This document shows, in pieces, positions 30,701 through 36,713 of a DNA stretch of 64,000 bases. Below the pieces are notes generated by a model, which saw only the letters and a program-made list of their open reading frames with translations, made no database searches and was not told the DNA's origin. The stretch comes from Geotrypetes seraphini. Taxonomy: Eukaryota; Chordata; Amphibia; Gymnophiona; Dermophiidae. Made by a program: the position numbers and the translations under genes. Within the stretch, counting starts at the first letter, position 1; each line of letters begins with the position of its first letter. Location: NCBI RefSeq assembly GCF_902459505.1, contig NC_047091.1:150069455-150133454 (forward strand), in the 5' to 3' direction.

Positions 30701-33362
30701 TTCACCTCAACTCTTTTTGTCCTTTGACCCCAACCGTCTGGGGCACCCTGTTTCTAAACAGACGCTTTCTAACTGGCTTGCTGCCTGCATTGCGTTCTGT
30801 TATGCTCGGGCCGGTCTCTCACTGGAAGGTGCTGTCACGGCCCACAGGGTCAGAGCTATGGCTGCTTCTGTGGCTTTCCTCCGTTCCACGCCCATCGAGG
30901 AAATCTGCAAGGCTGCCACTTGGTCCTCAGTTCACACGTTCACTACTCACTATTGTCTGGATGCCTTCTCCAGACGGGATGGACACTTCGGCCAATCTGT
31001 GTTACAAAATTTATTTTCCTAATGGCCAACCATCCTTCCTCCCTCTCTGTTAGCTTGGAGGTCACCCATGCGGTAAGAATATGCTGCCTGCTTGTCCTGG
31101 GATAAAGCACAGTTACTTACCGTAACAGGTGTTATCCAGGGACAGCAGGCAAATATTCTTACGACCCACCCACCTCCCCGGGTTGGCTTCTTAGCTGGCT
31201 TATCTTAACTGGGGACCACGCTCTCCTCCGTCGGGCGGGAAGGCACTCGCGCATGCGCGGTGCGGCCATCTAGAACTTTCTAGTTAAAAGTGTCCGTACC
31301 GGGGCTCCGTCGGTGACGTCACCCATGCGTTAAGAATATCTGCCTGCTGTCCCTGGATAACACCTGTTACGGTAAGTAACTGTGCTTTTCTGCGGAGCCG
31401 AGAAGTCCGTCTTCGACTCTCTGTGTGAAGATTTTTCACTTGTGCCTTCTAAAGTCCACGGATTTGGGTTCTTTTTCTCTCAATCGCTGATTTTCGTTGT
31501 TCTTTATTGTTTTCAAAAAAAAAAAATTTCTTCCATCTGTCCGACCGGGCAGGCCATGTGGCCACAGCCCCGCGGCTTCGATCTTGCGGCGGAGTTTTTC
31601 CGGCCTATGTCCCTGCCTATCACCGGTTTTAAAAAGTGTGCCAAGTGCCAGCACGCGATTTCGCTCATGGACCCTCATCGACGCTGTGTTCGATGTCTCG
31701 GGCCTGAACACCTTCCGAAATCGTGCCAGCCTTGCTCCACACTCACCGCACGTGCTTTCAAGCTCTGTTGCGTCTTGTGGGAATCACTGTTCAGCATGGA
31801 ATCCTCGACGGAGCAATCGTCATTGAAACCTCACGTTCGACTTCATCCGCTGCTCCTCAGCCTTCCACCTCTGCGGTGCCAAGTCTCATCAAGCCTGCAT
31901 CGTTCGTGCCGGCCCCGACTCCAGCGCCTGCTGTGATGCCTTCCTCAGTCTCTTCAGATCAGATAGCACAGCAGCCTATTCCACCAGTAGTGCTAAAAGT
32001 GTCCAAGGCTTCTAGGCCCAAGCACTCACACACTACCTCCAAAGAACGCGAGGCCCATGCAGGCTTGGGGAAAAAGGACAAAGTGTTGGGTGTACAGAGA
32101 GTTCTTCTCTGCTACCTGGAAGAAACAAATGAGTTTTGTCTCTCTGATCTTCTTTTTGTTTTGACCAGCCAGGCTAGACAGGGAAGACCAGCTTCTAAAG
32201 CATTCATTTCTAGATGGATTTGAATGGAGACTTATTCAATATTGCCACATTGATTGTGACAAGCAGCTGTCTCTCTCTCTCTCAAAGTGTGCATTCCACT
32301 AAAAGTAAGGCTTCCTCATGTGCAGAGTTTAGGGTGATCTTGTCTGAGGAGATTGGTAGGGCAGCTATGTGGTCTACTCTTCATATCTTTACAAAGTTTT
32401 TATATCGTGGGTCCTCGGTTTTAAGGGCAGACTAGTCTGTCCCACCCTAGACACAAGGGACTGCTTTAGTACGTCACCTGGAATCCTTTACCCTTTGCAA
32501 TATAAGGGAAAATAAACCTTGATAATTTCCTTTGTAGTAGATGGGCAAAGGATTCCGGATACCCTGCCCTGTCAGTTACTTCACCTGCTTTCCAACTCGG
32601 ACAGATGTGTATATCCAGAACTGGATATTTTTTCTGCCAGTAGGAAAGGAAAGGAACGTATCGGTAAAAAACAACCAACATTTGTGTTTAATGCTGATTA
32701 CATGCAGACCAATGGTTTGTTAGTTCCACCAAAGTTTTTCATGCTGTTTACTAATAGTATTTCTTAGATTTGTTACAGAGCGGAACAGAATTGATTTCCC
32801 CTTACCCCTCCTTTGTATTTTCTTAATTACAGTGGTGTTTGACTACTTTGGTACAAACTGAAGGTAGCAATACAGTTCACTGGGGAAGGAGGGGGAGCTG
32901 AAAGATGAGATTGACATCCTTCTGCAAACAGTTACTACTACTACTACTTATCACTTATATAGCGCTGAAAGGCGTACACAGCGCTGTACATTTTGACATT
33001 TATAGATGGTCCCTGCTCAGAAGAGCTTACAGCCTAACTTGGTCAGACAGACAGACATGACATATAGGGTTGGGGCTGCAGAACCCAAGGTGAGAGAAGG
33101 TAGGAGTCGAAAGCACTCTTGAAGAGGTGGGCTTTTAGCTGGGCCTTGAACACTGCCAGAGACTGAGCCTGCCGTAGGGATTAACCTATTGTCCATAATC
33201 CTTTGCCCTTCTACTGCAAAAACATTATTGAGGTAAGAACCTAATTTTCCGTAATAATCTTTTTTTTTATTTTTTTCAGACCTGTTGTTGCCTTATTGCC
33301 AGTGGATTCCTGAAGCCATGCATAAAGAGGTAGCAAGAAACTGGCCCCCTATCAAATCCTGA
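595..33362 (+). CDS. DHX37: DHX37, 3' part: nine exons encoding the C-terminal 338 residues
   Basis: DHX37 is a DEAH-box RNA helicase (Dhr1 in yeast) that acts in the nucleolus in small-subunit processing and U3 snoRNA release. Only the part after the helicase core is present: the end of the OB-fold region and the C-terminal domain. Joined exons are 595-719, 1947-2063, 3560-3732, 5911-6025, 6151-6288, 6918-7012, 7474-7547, 19118-19215 and 33280-33362. They total 1018 bases, which is one base finishing a codon from the previous exon plus 339 codons including TGA. Diagnostic stretches that match my memory of human DHX37 are [54 protein letters not shown] and [13 protein letters not shown]. Every junction keeps phase, and all introns are GT-AG except the last, which is GC-AG. 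No frame break is seen, so the gene looks functional. The helicase motifs and the start lie upstream of the window. Confidence 0.95.
880..1201 (+). mobile_element. L1 LINE, 5'-truncated 3' end
   Basis: The end of L1 ORF2 is visible ([19 protein letters not shown]), followed by a short 3' UTR and GAATAAAG plus an A-rich tail. It matches the L1 copies at 34305-41570 and 41624-42719. The candidate target duplication is AAAAGAAAA at 871-879 and 1202-1210, which is low-complexity and therefore only suggestive. Confidence 0.75.
1314..1873. repeat. Short DNA-transposon-like element flanked by ~52-bp direct repeats
   Basis: The core (about 1367-1822) has inverted ends, GGCCCAAATTCTGTAA on the left and TTATAGAATTTGCCC on the right. 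Its interior is rich in AGGCGCC and TAGGTGCC words. It is bracketed by an imperfect direct repeat at 1314-1366 and 1823-1873. The end motif resembles other short elements in this window, and one such element is cut by the window end at about 63930. Confidence 0.55.
1947..2063 (+). CDS. DHX37: DHX37 exon b
   Basis: The acceptor is TTTCTGTCCTCAG at 1934-1946 and the donor GTAATG starts at 2064. The exon encodes [19 protein letters not shown] followed by [18 protein letters not shown], one of the best conserved stretches of the DHX37 C-terminal region. It ends in phase 1. Confidence 0.94.
2165..2419. repeat. Foldback DNA element (MITE-like)
   Basis: The left end GAATGACACGGGGGACAAAT (from about 2167) is the inverse of ATTTGTCCCCGTGTCATTC at the right end, with further inverted GTCCCTGCCC/GGGCAGGGAC words inside. 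Such ends identify a small non-autonomous DNA element lying wholly within a DHX37 intron. The superfamily is not clear. Confidence 0.55.
2560..2926. other. Intronic stretch, A-rich then CT-rich, unassigned
   Basis: It is an A-rich stretch followed by pyrimidine-rich sequence with runs of C. It could be the decayed antisense 3' end of a LINE, but I see no protein similarity or terminal repeat that supports this. Confidence 0.3.
2927..3275. repeat. hAT-like short element with internal inverted repeat
   Basis: It begins near CAGTGTGTTGCTGCTGGCAC, and towards the end shows CATACTAGTGAGCTGCGGCAC, a pattern of hAT-like elements. An internal inverted repeat, GGCTGCGGCTGGAGG against CCTCCAGCCGCAGCC, spans about 2960-3056. 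The exact ends are uncertain because no target duplication was found. Confidence 0.4.
3560..3732 (+). CDS. DHX37: DHX37 exon c
   Basis: The acceptor is TTTATTTTAAAG at 3548-3559 and the donor GTAAAA starts at 3733. It encodes a variable segment, then [20 protein letters not shown] and [21 protein letters not shown], closely matching human DHX37. It ends in phase 0. Confidence 0.94.
3733..4723. other. DHX37 intron with a poly-A run and degenerate repeats
   Basis: An 18-base A run starts near 3959. About 4000-4075 is a GC-rich repeat-like block (GACGCGGCACAGGCCGTG). About 4515-4690 resembles a short element with the word AATTTACACGTGTAAATG in imperfect form. None of these has ends clear enough to name. 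Confidence 0.3.
4724..4892. mobile_element. Harbinger-type MITE (169 bp)
   Basis: Ends are GGGCTCCTTTTATGAAAG and the inverse of CTTCGTAAAAAGAGCCC. They are flanked by the 3-bp duplication TTA at 4721-4723 and 4893-4895. A TTA target duplication and GGGCTCTTTTAC-like ends are usual for PIF/Harbinger MITEs. The middle is a palindrome of TAGCGCGCGCTA words. Confidence 0.75.
4976..5676. mobile_element. Tigger/pogo-like non-autonomous element, a giant foldback
   Basis: Terminal repeats are CAGTGGAACCTTGGTTTACG and the inverse of AACCGAGGTTCCACTG, flanked by TA at 4974-4975 and 5677-5678. Both the TA duplication and the CAGTGGAACCT ends fit Tc1/mariner elements of the Tigger group. The interior folds back on itself, centred near 5356 (AGCATCTGCGCATGCTCAAG), with poly-C/poly-G tracts in the arms. 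It has no transposase. Confidence 0.75.
5911..6025 (+). CDS. DHX37: DHX37 exon d
   Basis: The acceptor is TTATTTATTTGTAG ending at 5910 and the donor GTCAGA starts at 6026. The exon encodes [20 protein letters not shown] and then [19 protein letters not shown], a highly conserved DHX37 segment. It ends in phase 1. Confidence 0.95.
6151..6288 (+). CDS. DHX37: DHX37 exon e
   Basis: The acceptor is TCTGTCTCACCAG at 6138-6150 and the donor GTAAGT starts at 6289. It encodes [20 protein letters not shown] followed by [19 protein letters not shown] and HRESTF. The preceding intron is only 125 bp. It ends in phase 1. Confidence 0.95.
6289..6917. other. DHX37 intron, no element recognised
   Basis: A 629-bp intron with a T-rich stretch near 6600-6615. 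About 6555-6660 may be LINE-tail derived (ATATGCCGCTTTTCAAAAATATC), but this is too short to assign. Confidence 0.4.
6918..7012 (+). CDS. DHX37: DHX37 exon f
   Basis: The acceptor is CTCTACTTTGCAG at 6905-6917 and the donor GTAAGG starts at 7013. The first two bases finish a tyrosine codon. It then encodes [18 protein letters not shown] and [13 protein letters not shown], matching the human order. It ends in phase 0. Confidence 0.95.
7022..7370 (-). mobile_element. Two CR1 3' ends in direct repeat
   Basis: Two copies of the CR1-type antisense 3' end, ATAAGAATAGCCTTACTGG near 7029 and ATAAAAATAATCTTACTGGG near 7244, each run into CCATCTAGCC and TCCTGTCTTCAC words. The spacing of about 215 bp suggests a tandem duplication or two insertions. 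They fill most of the short intron between exons f and g. Confidence 0.6.
7474..7547 (+). CDS. DHX37: DHX37 exon g
   Basis: The acceptor is CTATTGCTATTTAG ending at 7473 and the donor GTAAGT starts at 7548. It encodes [20 protein letters not shown] and KTWSK, equivalent to human VFRKLASY..LLSSP...LKTWA. It ends in phase 2, and its last codon is completed 11.6 kb downstream. Confidence 0.93.
7870..8103. repeat. Partial DNA element with an inverted repeat
   Basis: ATAAACTGAGATTTTGGGGC and, inverted, GGGGTCTCGGTTTATAT form a hairpin around a GGCCCCAAAA pair at about 7893-7950, followed by a poly-C tract. The element runs up to the DIRS insertion at 8104, so it may be interrupted by it. Confidence 0.4.
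11757..12273. repeat. 517-bp palindrome (arms about 240 bp, loop about 37 bp)
   Basis: Left arm 11757-11993 and right arm 12031-12273 are inverse copies with almost no mismatch apart from the length of a C/G run. The loop contains GACTTCCTGTTCCTGCC. A single strand would form a very stable hairpin. The mirrored open frames on the two strands are by-products of this symmetry and not genes. Confidence 0.9.
12280..12735. repeat. Purine-rich minisatellite with AGAGATGCCAG motif and 3' box
   Basis: Degenerate repeats of GGGAGAGATGCCAGA-type words run for about 400 bp. They are followed by AGACAAAGGTAGAAAAAAAT near 12690 and TTTATTGCTTTAGGA. The same arrangement occurs at 24530-25530 and, inverted, at 45840-46305. 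Confidence 0.65.
12826..12960. mobile_element. Harbinger-like palindromic MITE
   Basis: Ends CCCCCTTTTACAAAACTGTG and the inverse CAGTTTTGTAAAAGAGGG enclose an inverted repeat (GCAGCTCTGATGCTC against GAGCATCAGAGCTG). It is the same family as 42815-42975. The TTA duplication is not clear here. Confidence 0.55.
13447..13671. mobile_element. 225-bp hAT MITE sharing the outer element's 3' end
   Basis: CAGTGTTCCCGCTAAGC occurs again at 13447 and is followed by the same subterminal sequence as at 11621 (TGCGCTGGC...CAAAATATTACATCG). It runs to the single right end at 13671. It therefore has the size and both ends of a complete hAT MITE. The 8 bases before it (ATTTGAAC) do not match the right target duplication. 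Confidence 0.7.
15790..16329. other. Intron between DIRS copy 1 and a CR1, nothing firm
   Basis: Unique-looking sequence on the far side of the DIRS insertion. I see no terminal repeats, LINE protein similarity or splice-flanked conserved frame. Confidence 0.4.
16330..17600 (+). mobile_element. CR1-type LINE, 5'-truncated, decayed
   Basis: The C-terminal half of a CR1 reverse transcriptase is readable: [31 protein letters not shown] and a FADD box changed to FADY. Then come the thumb ([12 protein letters not shown]) and the CR1 C-terminal region ([14 protein letters not shown]). The 3' end reads into CCACTGGCCTGACCCAGCAG and ends near ATTCTTAGGTT, as in the CR1 copies at 19637, 42065 and 50190. 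It has stops at about 16467 and 16791 and shifts after 17085. Confidence 0.85.
17601..19117. other. DHX37 intron with decayed repeats
   Basis: About 17697-18003 looks like a short element with GGGTCGATATTCAAA and, inverted, TGAATATTGAC ends. About 18490-18880 ends in AATAAAGAAAAAATATG and may be a LINE 3' UTR. I assign neither with confidence. The last bases, CTTTTTCCTCTGTAG, are the acceptor of the next DHX37 exon. Confidence 0.35.
19118..19215 (+). CDS. DHX37: DHX37 exon h, with a GC splice donor
   Basis: The acceptor is CTTTTTCCTCTGTAG ending at 19117. It encodes [19 protein letters not shown], then [13 protein letters not shown], plus the first base of a tyrosine codon. The donor is T|GCAAGT at 19215-19221, a GC-AG intron with otherwise perfect consensus. 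Using it joins to AC at 33280 and restores the conserved KNPKYL. The nearest GT (19221) would break the frame. Both flanking introns are over 11 kb. Confidence 0.93.
19637..20078 (-). mobile_element. CR1-type LINE 3' end
   Basis: Read on the minus strand, it encodes the CR1 C-terminal region ([38 protein letters not shown]). It runs into the CR1 3' end, which appears on + as ATAAGAATTGCCACTGCTG at about 19647. It is 5'-truncated. Confidence 0.8.
20256..20722. repeat. Foldback element, arms ~115 bp, loop ~220 bp
   Basis: The left arm (about 20256-20374) contains TGAGAGACTCCCCTTTTC and CCTCAGATTAATGTAGCAG. The right arm (about 20598-20722) contains their inverses CTGCTACATTAATCTGAGG and GAAAAGGGGAGTCTCTCA. 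It is probably a non-autonomous DNA element. The outer ends were not resolved. Confidence 0.6.
20871..21043. mobile_element. Palindromic hAT MITE (173 bp)
   Basis: CAGGGATCTCAAAGTCCCTC and its near-inverse end at 21043 are flanked by the 8-bp duplication GTCTAGTG (20863-20870 and 21044-21051). The whole element is one inverted repeat (GGGCCGCAATCCAGTCGGG against CTGACTGGATTGCGGCCC). Relatives lie at 56607-56768 and, truncated, at 45491. Confidence 0.88.
21052..22261. other. Intronic stretch, possibly the 5' part of a DIRS-like fossil
   Basis: An inverted pair, GCCAGCAGGTGGAGACTGAG (about 21650) and CTCAGTCTCCAGCAGGTGG (about 21730), resembles terminal or leader sequence of DIRS-type elements. 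A DIRS-like pol fragment follows beyond the CR1 at 22262. The link is inferred from position only. Confidence 0.3.
22262..23373 (-). mobile_element. CR1-type LINE, 5'-truncated, with (TTCTATG)n tail
   Basis: On the minus strand it holds the second half of a CR1 reverse transcriptase in one open frame, then a 3' end of TTCTATGTTTCTATG repeats (on + at 22262-22290). Such short 3' tandem repeats, instead of poly-A, are typical of CR1. It lies between two stretches that may belong to one DIRS-like fossil, so it may have inserted into that fossil. Confidence 0.88.
22334..23359 (-). CDS. CR1 reverse transcriptase, C-terminal part (open over 341 residues)
   Basis: The frame contains [18 protein letters not shown] (RT motif 4), [10 protein letters not shown] with the catalytic Asp pair, [12 protein letters not shown] (motif 6/7), [19 protein letters not shown] and a C-terminal [13 protein letters not shown] segment. 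The endonuclease and RT fingers are missing through 5' truncation, so it cannot be a working element. The uninterrupted frame suggests a recent insertion. The first Met at 23359 is only the first in the frame. Confidence 0.85.
   Translation of the reverse strand: MRQTKWVGSWLGGRLQRVVVNGTPSEMTEVISGVPQGSVLGPILFNIFIRDLAEGLRGKITLFADDAKLSNVVGKCTTDEDSVPDNMMHDLFLLERWSRIWQLNFNAKKCKVMHLGSQNPCKSYTLNGEILAKTVAERDLGVIVSEDMKSANQVEQASSKARQIMGCIRRGFISRKAEVIMPLYRFMVRPHLEYCVQFWRPHYRKDVLRLESVQRMATRMVSGLKDLPYEKRLDKLQLYSLEERRERGDMIETFKYLTGRIEAEEDIFFFKGPTTTRGHPLKIRGGKLRGDTRKFFFTERVVDRWNSLPLQVIEASSVPDFKAKWDRHMGSIHRAKVGEGH
23380..24110 (+). mobile_element. DIRS-type fragment (RT end and RNase H), family C
   Basis: Short matches to the end of a DIRS reverse transcriptase (a YLGVGF...LP block), to an RNase H TDAS block and to the later DYLS/EWSL block. 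It is distinct from families A and B in this window. It is a broken, old fragment with several breaks. Confidence 0.5.
24218..25535 (+). repeat. Foldback plus purine-rich minisatellite element
   Basis: The imperfect inverted arms are about 24218-24385 and 24397-24522, with an 11-bp loop TCCTGTTTCCG. They are followed by about 900 bp of purine-rich repeats (GGGGAGAAGATGCTGAAGGG type, with AGAGATGCCAG at 25309). Then comes ACAACAAAGGTAGAAAAAAA near 25474 and a pyrimidine tract. The architecture matches 11757-12735. Confidence 0.65.
25537..25714 (+). mobile_element. DIRS-type element, family B, left end
   Basis: It starts TTATCCCAGGACAAGCAGGC, like family A, but then diverges (GGTATTCTCACTAACGGGTG). 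It breaks off at 25714 where DIRS family A is inserted, and resumes at 31389. Confidence 0.75.
25715..31388 (+). mobile_element. DIRS-type YR retrotransposon, copy 2 (family A), nested in family B
   Basis: The parts are: left inverted terminal repeat (25715-25860), gag-like region (about 26110-28067) with the Cys-rich block [22 protein letters not shown]/RNase H (about 28105-29991) with YLDD and [11 protein letters not shown] blocks, tyrosine recombinase (about 29940-31022) with ARRVSEL, AHRVRA and HTFTTHY, internal complementary region (about 31060-31155), and right inverted repeat (about 31200-31388). RT/RNase H and recombinase regions overlap, as usual for the family. Nearly full length, it has only about two or three breaks and is probably young. 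It is in the same orientation as the host gene. Confidence 0.93.
31389..32440 (+). mobile_element. DIRS-type element, family B, remainder
   Basis: It resumes family B with the gag N-terminal region ([20 protein letters not shown]). It then passes into a C-terminal recombinase-like piece near 32340-32400 ([17 protein letters not shown]), with most of pol missing. An inverted pair GGAATCCTTT/AAAGGATTCC at 32480-32555 may be part of its end. It is broken and older than copy 2, because copy 2 interrupts it. Confidence 0.7.
32441..32929. other. DHX37 intron, unassigned
   Basis: It may contain the right end of DIRS family B (inverted pair at 32480-32555). Otherwise nothing recognisable. Confidence 0.35.
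32930..33180. repeat. Dispersed repeat with TATAGCGCTGAAAGGCGTAC word
   Basis: It is a LINE- or SINE-derived 3' segment, recognised because the same sequence recurs at 52664-52860 (TATAGCGCTGAAAGGCATAT, AGAAGAGCTTACA). It is preceded by an ACT microsatellite at about 32934-32950. Confidence 0.55.
33280..33362 (+). CDS. DHX37: DHX37 last exon
   Basis: The acceptor is a long T tract ending TTTTTTCAG at 33279. The exon completes a Tyr codon, then encodes [20 protein letters not shown] and WPPIKS, then TGA at 33360-33362. Human ends with a similar LLAEYCEWLP...WPP segment. It is the C-terminus of the protein. Confidence 0.95.
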
Positions 33363-33565
33363 AGCACTGGGACGGCTCATTCTTATAGCATTTTGTACAG
33401 TTGTAAAAATGGTTCATTTGTTGATCTTTTGTACAATGACAAAGTTGTGAAGCTTTCATAAAAGTCTGCAGTTCTTGTACAATATATACAATGTAAATAT
33501 GTAAAATGCATTTTTCTATGAGTACTTGGACCTGTGTGCAAATTAAATTTAAAAAAAAAAGTTTC
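33363..33565 (+). terminator. DHX37: DHX37 3' UTR and poly(A) site
   Basis: A short A/T-rich 3' UTR ends at ATTAAA (33542-33547), the common variant poly(A) signal. An A run and then a GT/T-rich stretch (GTTTCTTTTG, GGTTGGTTTGC) serve as the downstream element. No other poly(A) signal precedes it after the stop. Confidence 0.75.
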
Positions 33566-33676
33566 TTTTGACTCATGGTTGGTTTGCTTTTCCTCTCACC
33601 ATATTTGAGCCGTTGGACTTGACTGTTGGACTGCTACAAGCACGGGCTCTGAGTGCAGCTGTCAGTCATCCACTAG

Positions 33677-34105
33677 GTTCATAGACAACGGCGCGAAAGA
33701 CAAAAACGCACGCCGACAATTGAGCGCAGCGCATGCCGCTCTAAATTACAGTTTTTAGGGGCTCCGACGGGGGTTTTTGTTGGGGAACTCCCCCCAGTTT
33801 ACTTAATAGACATCGCGCCGGCGTTATGGGGGGTTTGGGGGGTTGTAACCCTCCACATTTTAATGTAAACTGAACTTTTTCCCTAAAAACAGGGAAAAAG
33901 TTCAGTTTACACTAAAATGTGGGGGGTTAGAACCCCCCAAACCCCCCATAACGCCGGCGCGATGTCTATTAAGTAAAGTGGGGGGGTTCCCCAACAAAAC
34001 CCCCCGTCGAAGCACTAAAAACAGTAATTTAGAGCGGCGCAGCAGCGCACGCTACACTCAATTGTCTGGGCACGCCTTTATCCTGGCGCGCTTTTGACCT
34101 GACAC
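33677..34105. mobile_element. Near-perfect hairpin element with 10-bp target duplication (MULE-like)
   Basis: Arms 33689-33884 and 33891-34092 are inverse copies with few mismatches and a loop of only 6 bases (AAAAAC). The 10-bp direct repeat CATCCACTAG flanks it at 33667-33676 and 34106-34115. Very long inverted repeats plus a 9-10 bp duplication fit a Mutator-like foldback, but the outermost bases match imperfectly and I do not know the family. It contains no gene. Confidence 0.75.
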
Positions 34106-34435
34106 CATCCACTAGCTGCTGTTTTTAGAATCGTCTTTCTAATCACCTAACTGTAGACATCTTTTATAGAATCAGGACCACAGTGCTGGATTTGACTGGT
34201 GCTGCTTGGGGTGTGGGAATATGGGCCATTCCTCCATGATGCCAGCTTTCATGTGCTACCAGCATGGTTTGTTTTCTGTGCTATAGGTTGTGGTTAGAAC
34301 CCAGGGCGTGGCTTAGCGTGCACACAAAATGGTCGTGTGATCGCAGCGCTCCTCTTACCTGGGCAACCGTTGAATAAATAAAGATTTCCTTTTAAACTGT
34401 TTTAGGCTGAAAACATCGGAGAGGACAGCAGGAGC

Positions 34436-35275
34436 ATGGCGAGCACCCAACAGAGTAAGAGTGAAACCGGAGGGGCTGTGAAAAGGCAGAAGCAGGATCA
34501 AATTACCCCGAGTAAGGTTCCGCTTCCTGCTGATGTATCAGAGGAGTTAAGCAAAGCTGAAGTTTTGGGGGAACTGAGGCAAATCAAACAAATGCTGACA
34601 GAGACTGTGAGTAATATGGCAGAACTGAAGGAAGAAATCCTGAATATACACAGACAAATGGAAGTAGCTAATAAAAGAACAACAGAGTTAGAAGTTAAAA
34701 TGGAGAGCTTAGAATGTGAAGGAAAAAGATGCAAAAATGACAGTTTGGAAATAATTCAATTGAAAAGTCAGCTGGAAGATTACGAAAACCGTGGAAGAAG
34801 AAAGAATATAAAACTTTTTGGAATACAGGAAAATTTGGAAGGGAAAAATGCAATACAGTTTTTAGAAAATTTAATTCCTAGATTATTGCAGTTGGATTTC
34901 AAACAGCCTTTGGAAATAGAACGGGCACACAGGATTCCAATAAAGAGTCTGGAAAATCAAGGGAGACCAAGACCATTAATATTCAAGATGTTAAGATACC
35001 AGCAAGCAATAGAAATTTTAAATGCTGCCAAAAAAGATAAAAACTTAAACTATAAAGGATCCAAAATATGGTTTTTACCAGACTTTGCTAAAAATACAGC
35101 AAATATTAGGAAGAAATTCCTTGATCTGAGATCTCAATTAAAGGAAAAAGGATATAAGTATGGGTTATATTACCCAGCAAAAATGAGGGTATCTTGTGGG
35201 GATAAATCTTTGTATTTTGTTGATCCGGAAAAACTAAAGACCTTTCTTTCAAAATCAGAACATATGTCATTTTAG
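34436..35275 (+). CDS. L1 ORF1 protein (279 residues, intact)
   Basis: This is the L1 RNA-binding chaperone, which trimerises and coats L1 RNA. Residues 1-35 are basic and disordered. About 45-110 is a heptad-rich coiled coil (MLTETVSNMAELKEEILNIH). About 115-200 is an RRM-like domain starting at ENRGRRKNIKLFGI and including ERAHRIP and RPRPLIFKMLRY. About 205-275 is the C-terminal domain. The length is normal for L1 ORF1. The ATG at 34436 follows a short leader and is the first of the frame. No break is seen, in contrast to ORF2. Confidence 0.9.
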   Translation: MASTQQSKSETGGAVKRQKQDQITPSKVPLPADVSEELSKAEVLGELRQIKQMLTETVSNMAELKEEILNIHRQMEVANKRTTELEVKMESLECEGKRCKNDSLEIIQLKSQLEDYENRGRRKNIKLFGIQENLEGKNAIQFLENLIPRLLQLDFKQPLEIERAHRIPIKSLENQGRPRPLIFKMLRYQQAIEILNAAKKDKNLNYKGSKIWFLPDFAKNTANIRKKFLDLRSQLKEKGYKYGLYYPAKMRVSCGDKSLYFVDPEKLKTFLSKSEHMSF

Positions 35276-36713
35276 CACAATGGGTGTTGAAATGAAGGGA
35301 TAAATACTAAGACTGGATTGGTGGATATTGAACAAAAAATTAAATATAAAGAACCTATGAGACTTTTGTTTGTTGGAAAAAGAAGAATATGCAACAAAGA
35401 ACAGGAAATAAAAATGAACAAGTGAAAAAGAAAATAAAAGAATGTAAAGAAGAAAGTAGAAAGAAGGATAGACTGGAAAGACATTAAAGTGAAGTTATTA
35501 GACTGAATTTTTAGGAGACTGAAAGATGGATGGTTGGAGTAAAGAATGAACAAGAAGGATTAAAGGACTGGACAAATTAACACAAAAGGAAAAGTGAAGA
35601 CTGAATAGGAAAATAAATAGATGTGAAGAAGAAGAAAGCAGGACTGATAGACTAAAAGGATATTATTAAAAAAAAAAATGAATGACAATTGGCAGTCAAA
35701 AGTCTTTAAGAGTGGATGGATGGAGATAAGAAATAAATATGAAAGTTCAGTTTATTTAATAAGTCAGAAAAGGAGAAAGTAAAGAATGAAAGGACAATAA
35801 GGAAAAGATTGCAGAATGGACTAATGATAGAAAGGACAAGTTATATGATATTTAAATGCAAGTAAAGGAAAGGAAAATGAATAATATAAAAGAAAGATAC
35901 ATAAGAATTTATTGGTAGCTGAAGGAATGTAAAGATTGATGTTGTGATAATATAGTTTTAAAAATATTGGATTTAATTTGGAGAAGAGGAAATATAAAAA
36001 GGGGGGGGAAAAAATATTTTGAAAATGAAATACAAATGTTTAAATACAAATAGAGGATAAAAACTTATAAAATTAAAGTTTTGGTTTTTTTTTTAACAGA
36101 AATATATGAAGAGATGGATATTTGTTGTTGGATATTTAAAGGAGGATAGGAGAAGATGGATTAGATAATATAAGATATAGGAAAATGATACTTTTTATTA
36201 AATATATGACTATGATAGAATTTTCTTGAATGAAATAAAATGTTGGGAGAATGAATTAGAGATTGGTGAAATGATAAAAATGCATTAATGGAATGTTAGG
36301 AAATAAATATGGTCATGTGACTAAAGGTTAAATAATAGATAGAGAAATTAATTACTTTAAAATGGAAAAGAAAAAAGGTTTTATGATTAGAAGAGAGATA
36401 TAATTAGATATATTGTGGAGAGGTAGTGAGTTTGTCTCAATAAAGGGGTTATTAATAAATATTGGTTGCCTGGGGGGGGAGGGGGGAAGTTGGGATTACT
36501 GTCCAATGTGTGTCCTTAAGCAGTCATTATGTTGGGGAGGGAGGGGTGGGAAGAAGGTGGGTATTAAAGATATTACTAGGATGATTAAGGAAAAGATTAA
36601 TAAGGGATTGGGTAATTTGGAGGTAAGAATATGTGCCATGGGGAGAAGTTTTTTAGATCTTAGTTATGGAAGAAGGGAAGAGGAAGATTATGATAAGGAG
36701 TATAAAATATATT
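35276..36713 (+). other. Long A/G-rich inter-ORF region of the L1
   Basis: It is 1438 bases between ORF1 and ORF2, strongly purine-rich on the + strand with almost no C, and with no open frame of note on this strand. Most L1 elements I know have a much shorter gap. It may be a family trait, an insertion, or a substitute leader for ORF2. Confidence 0.6.
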
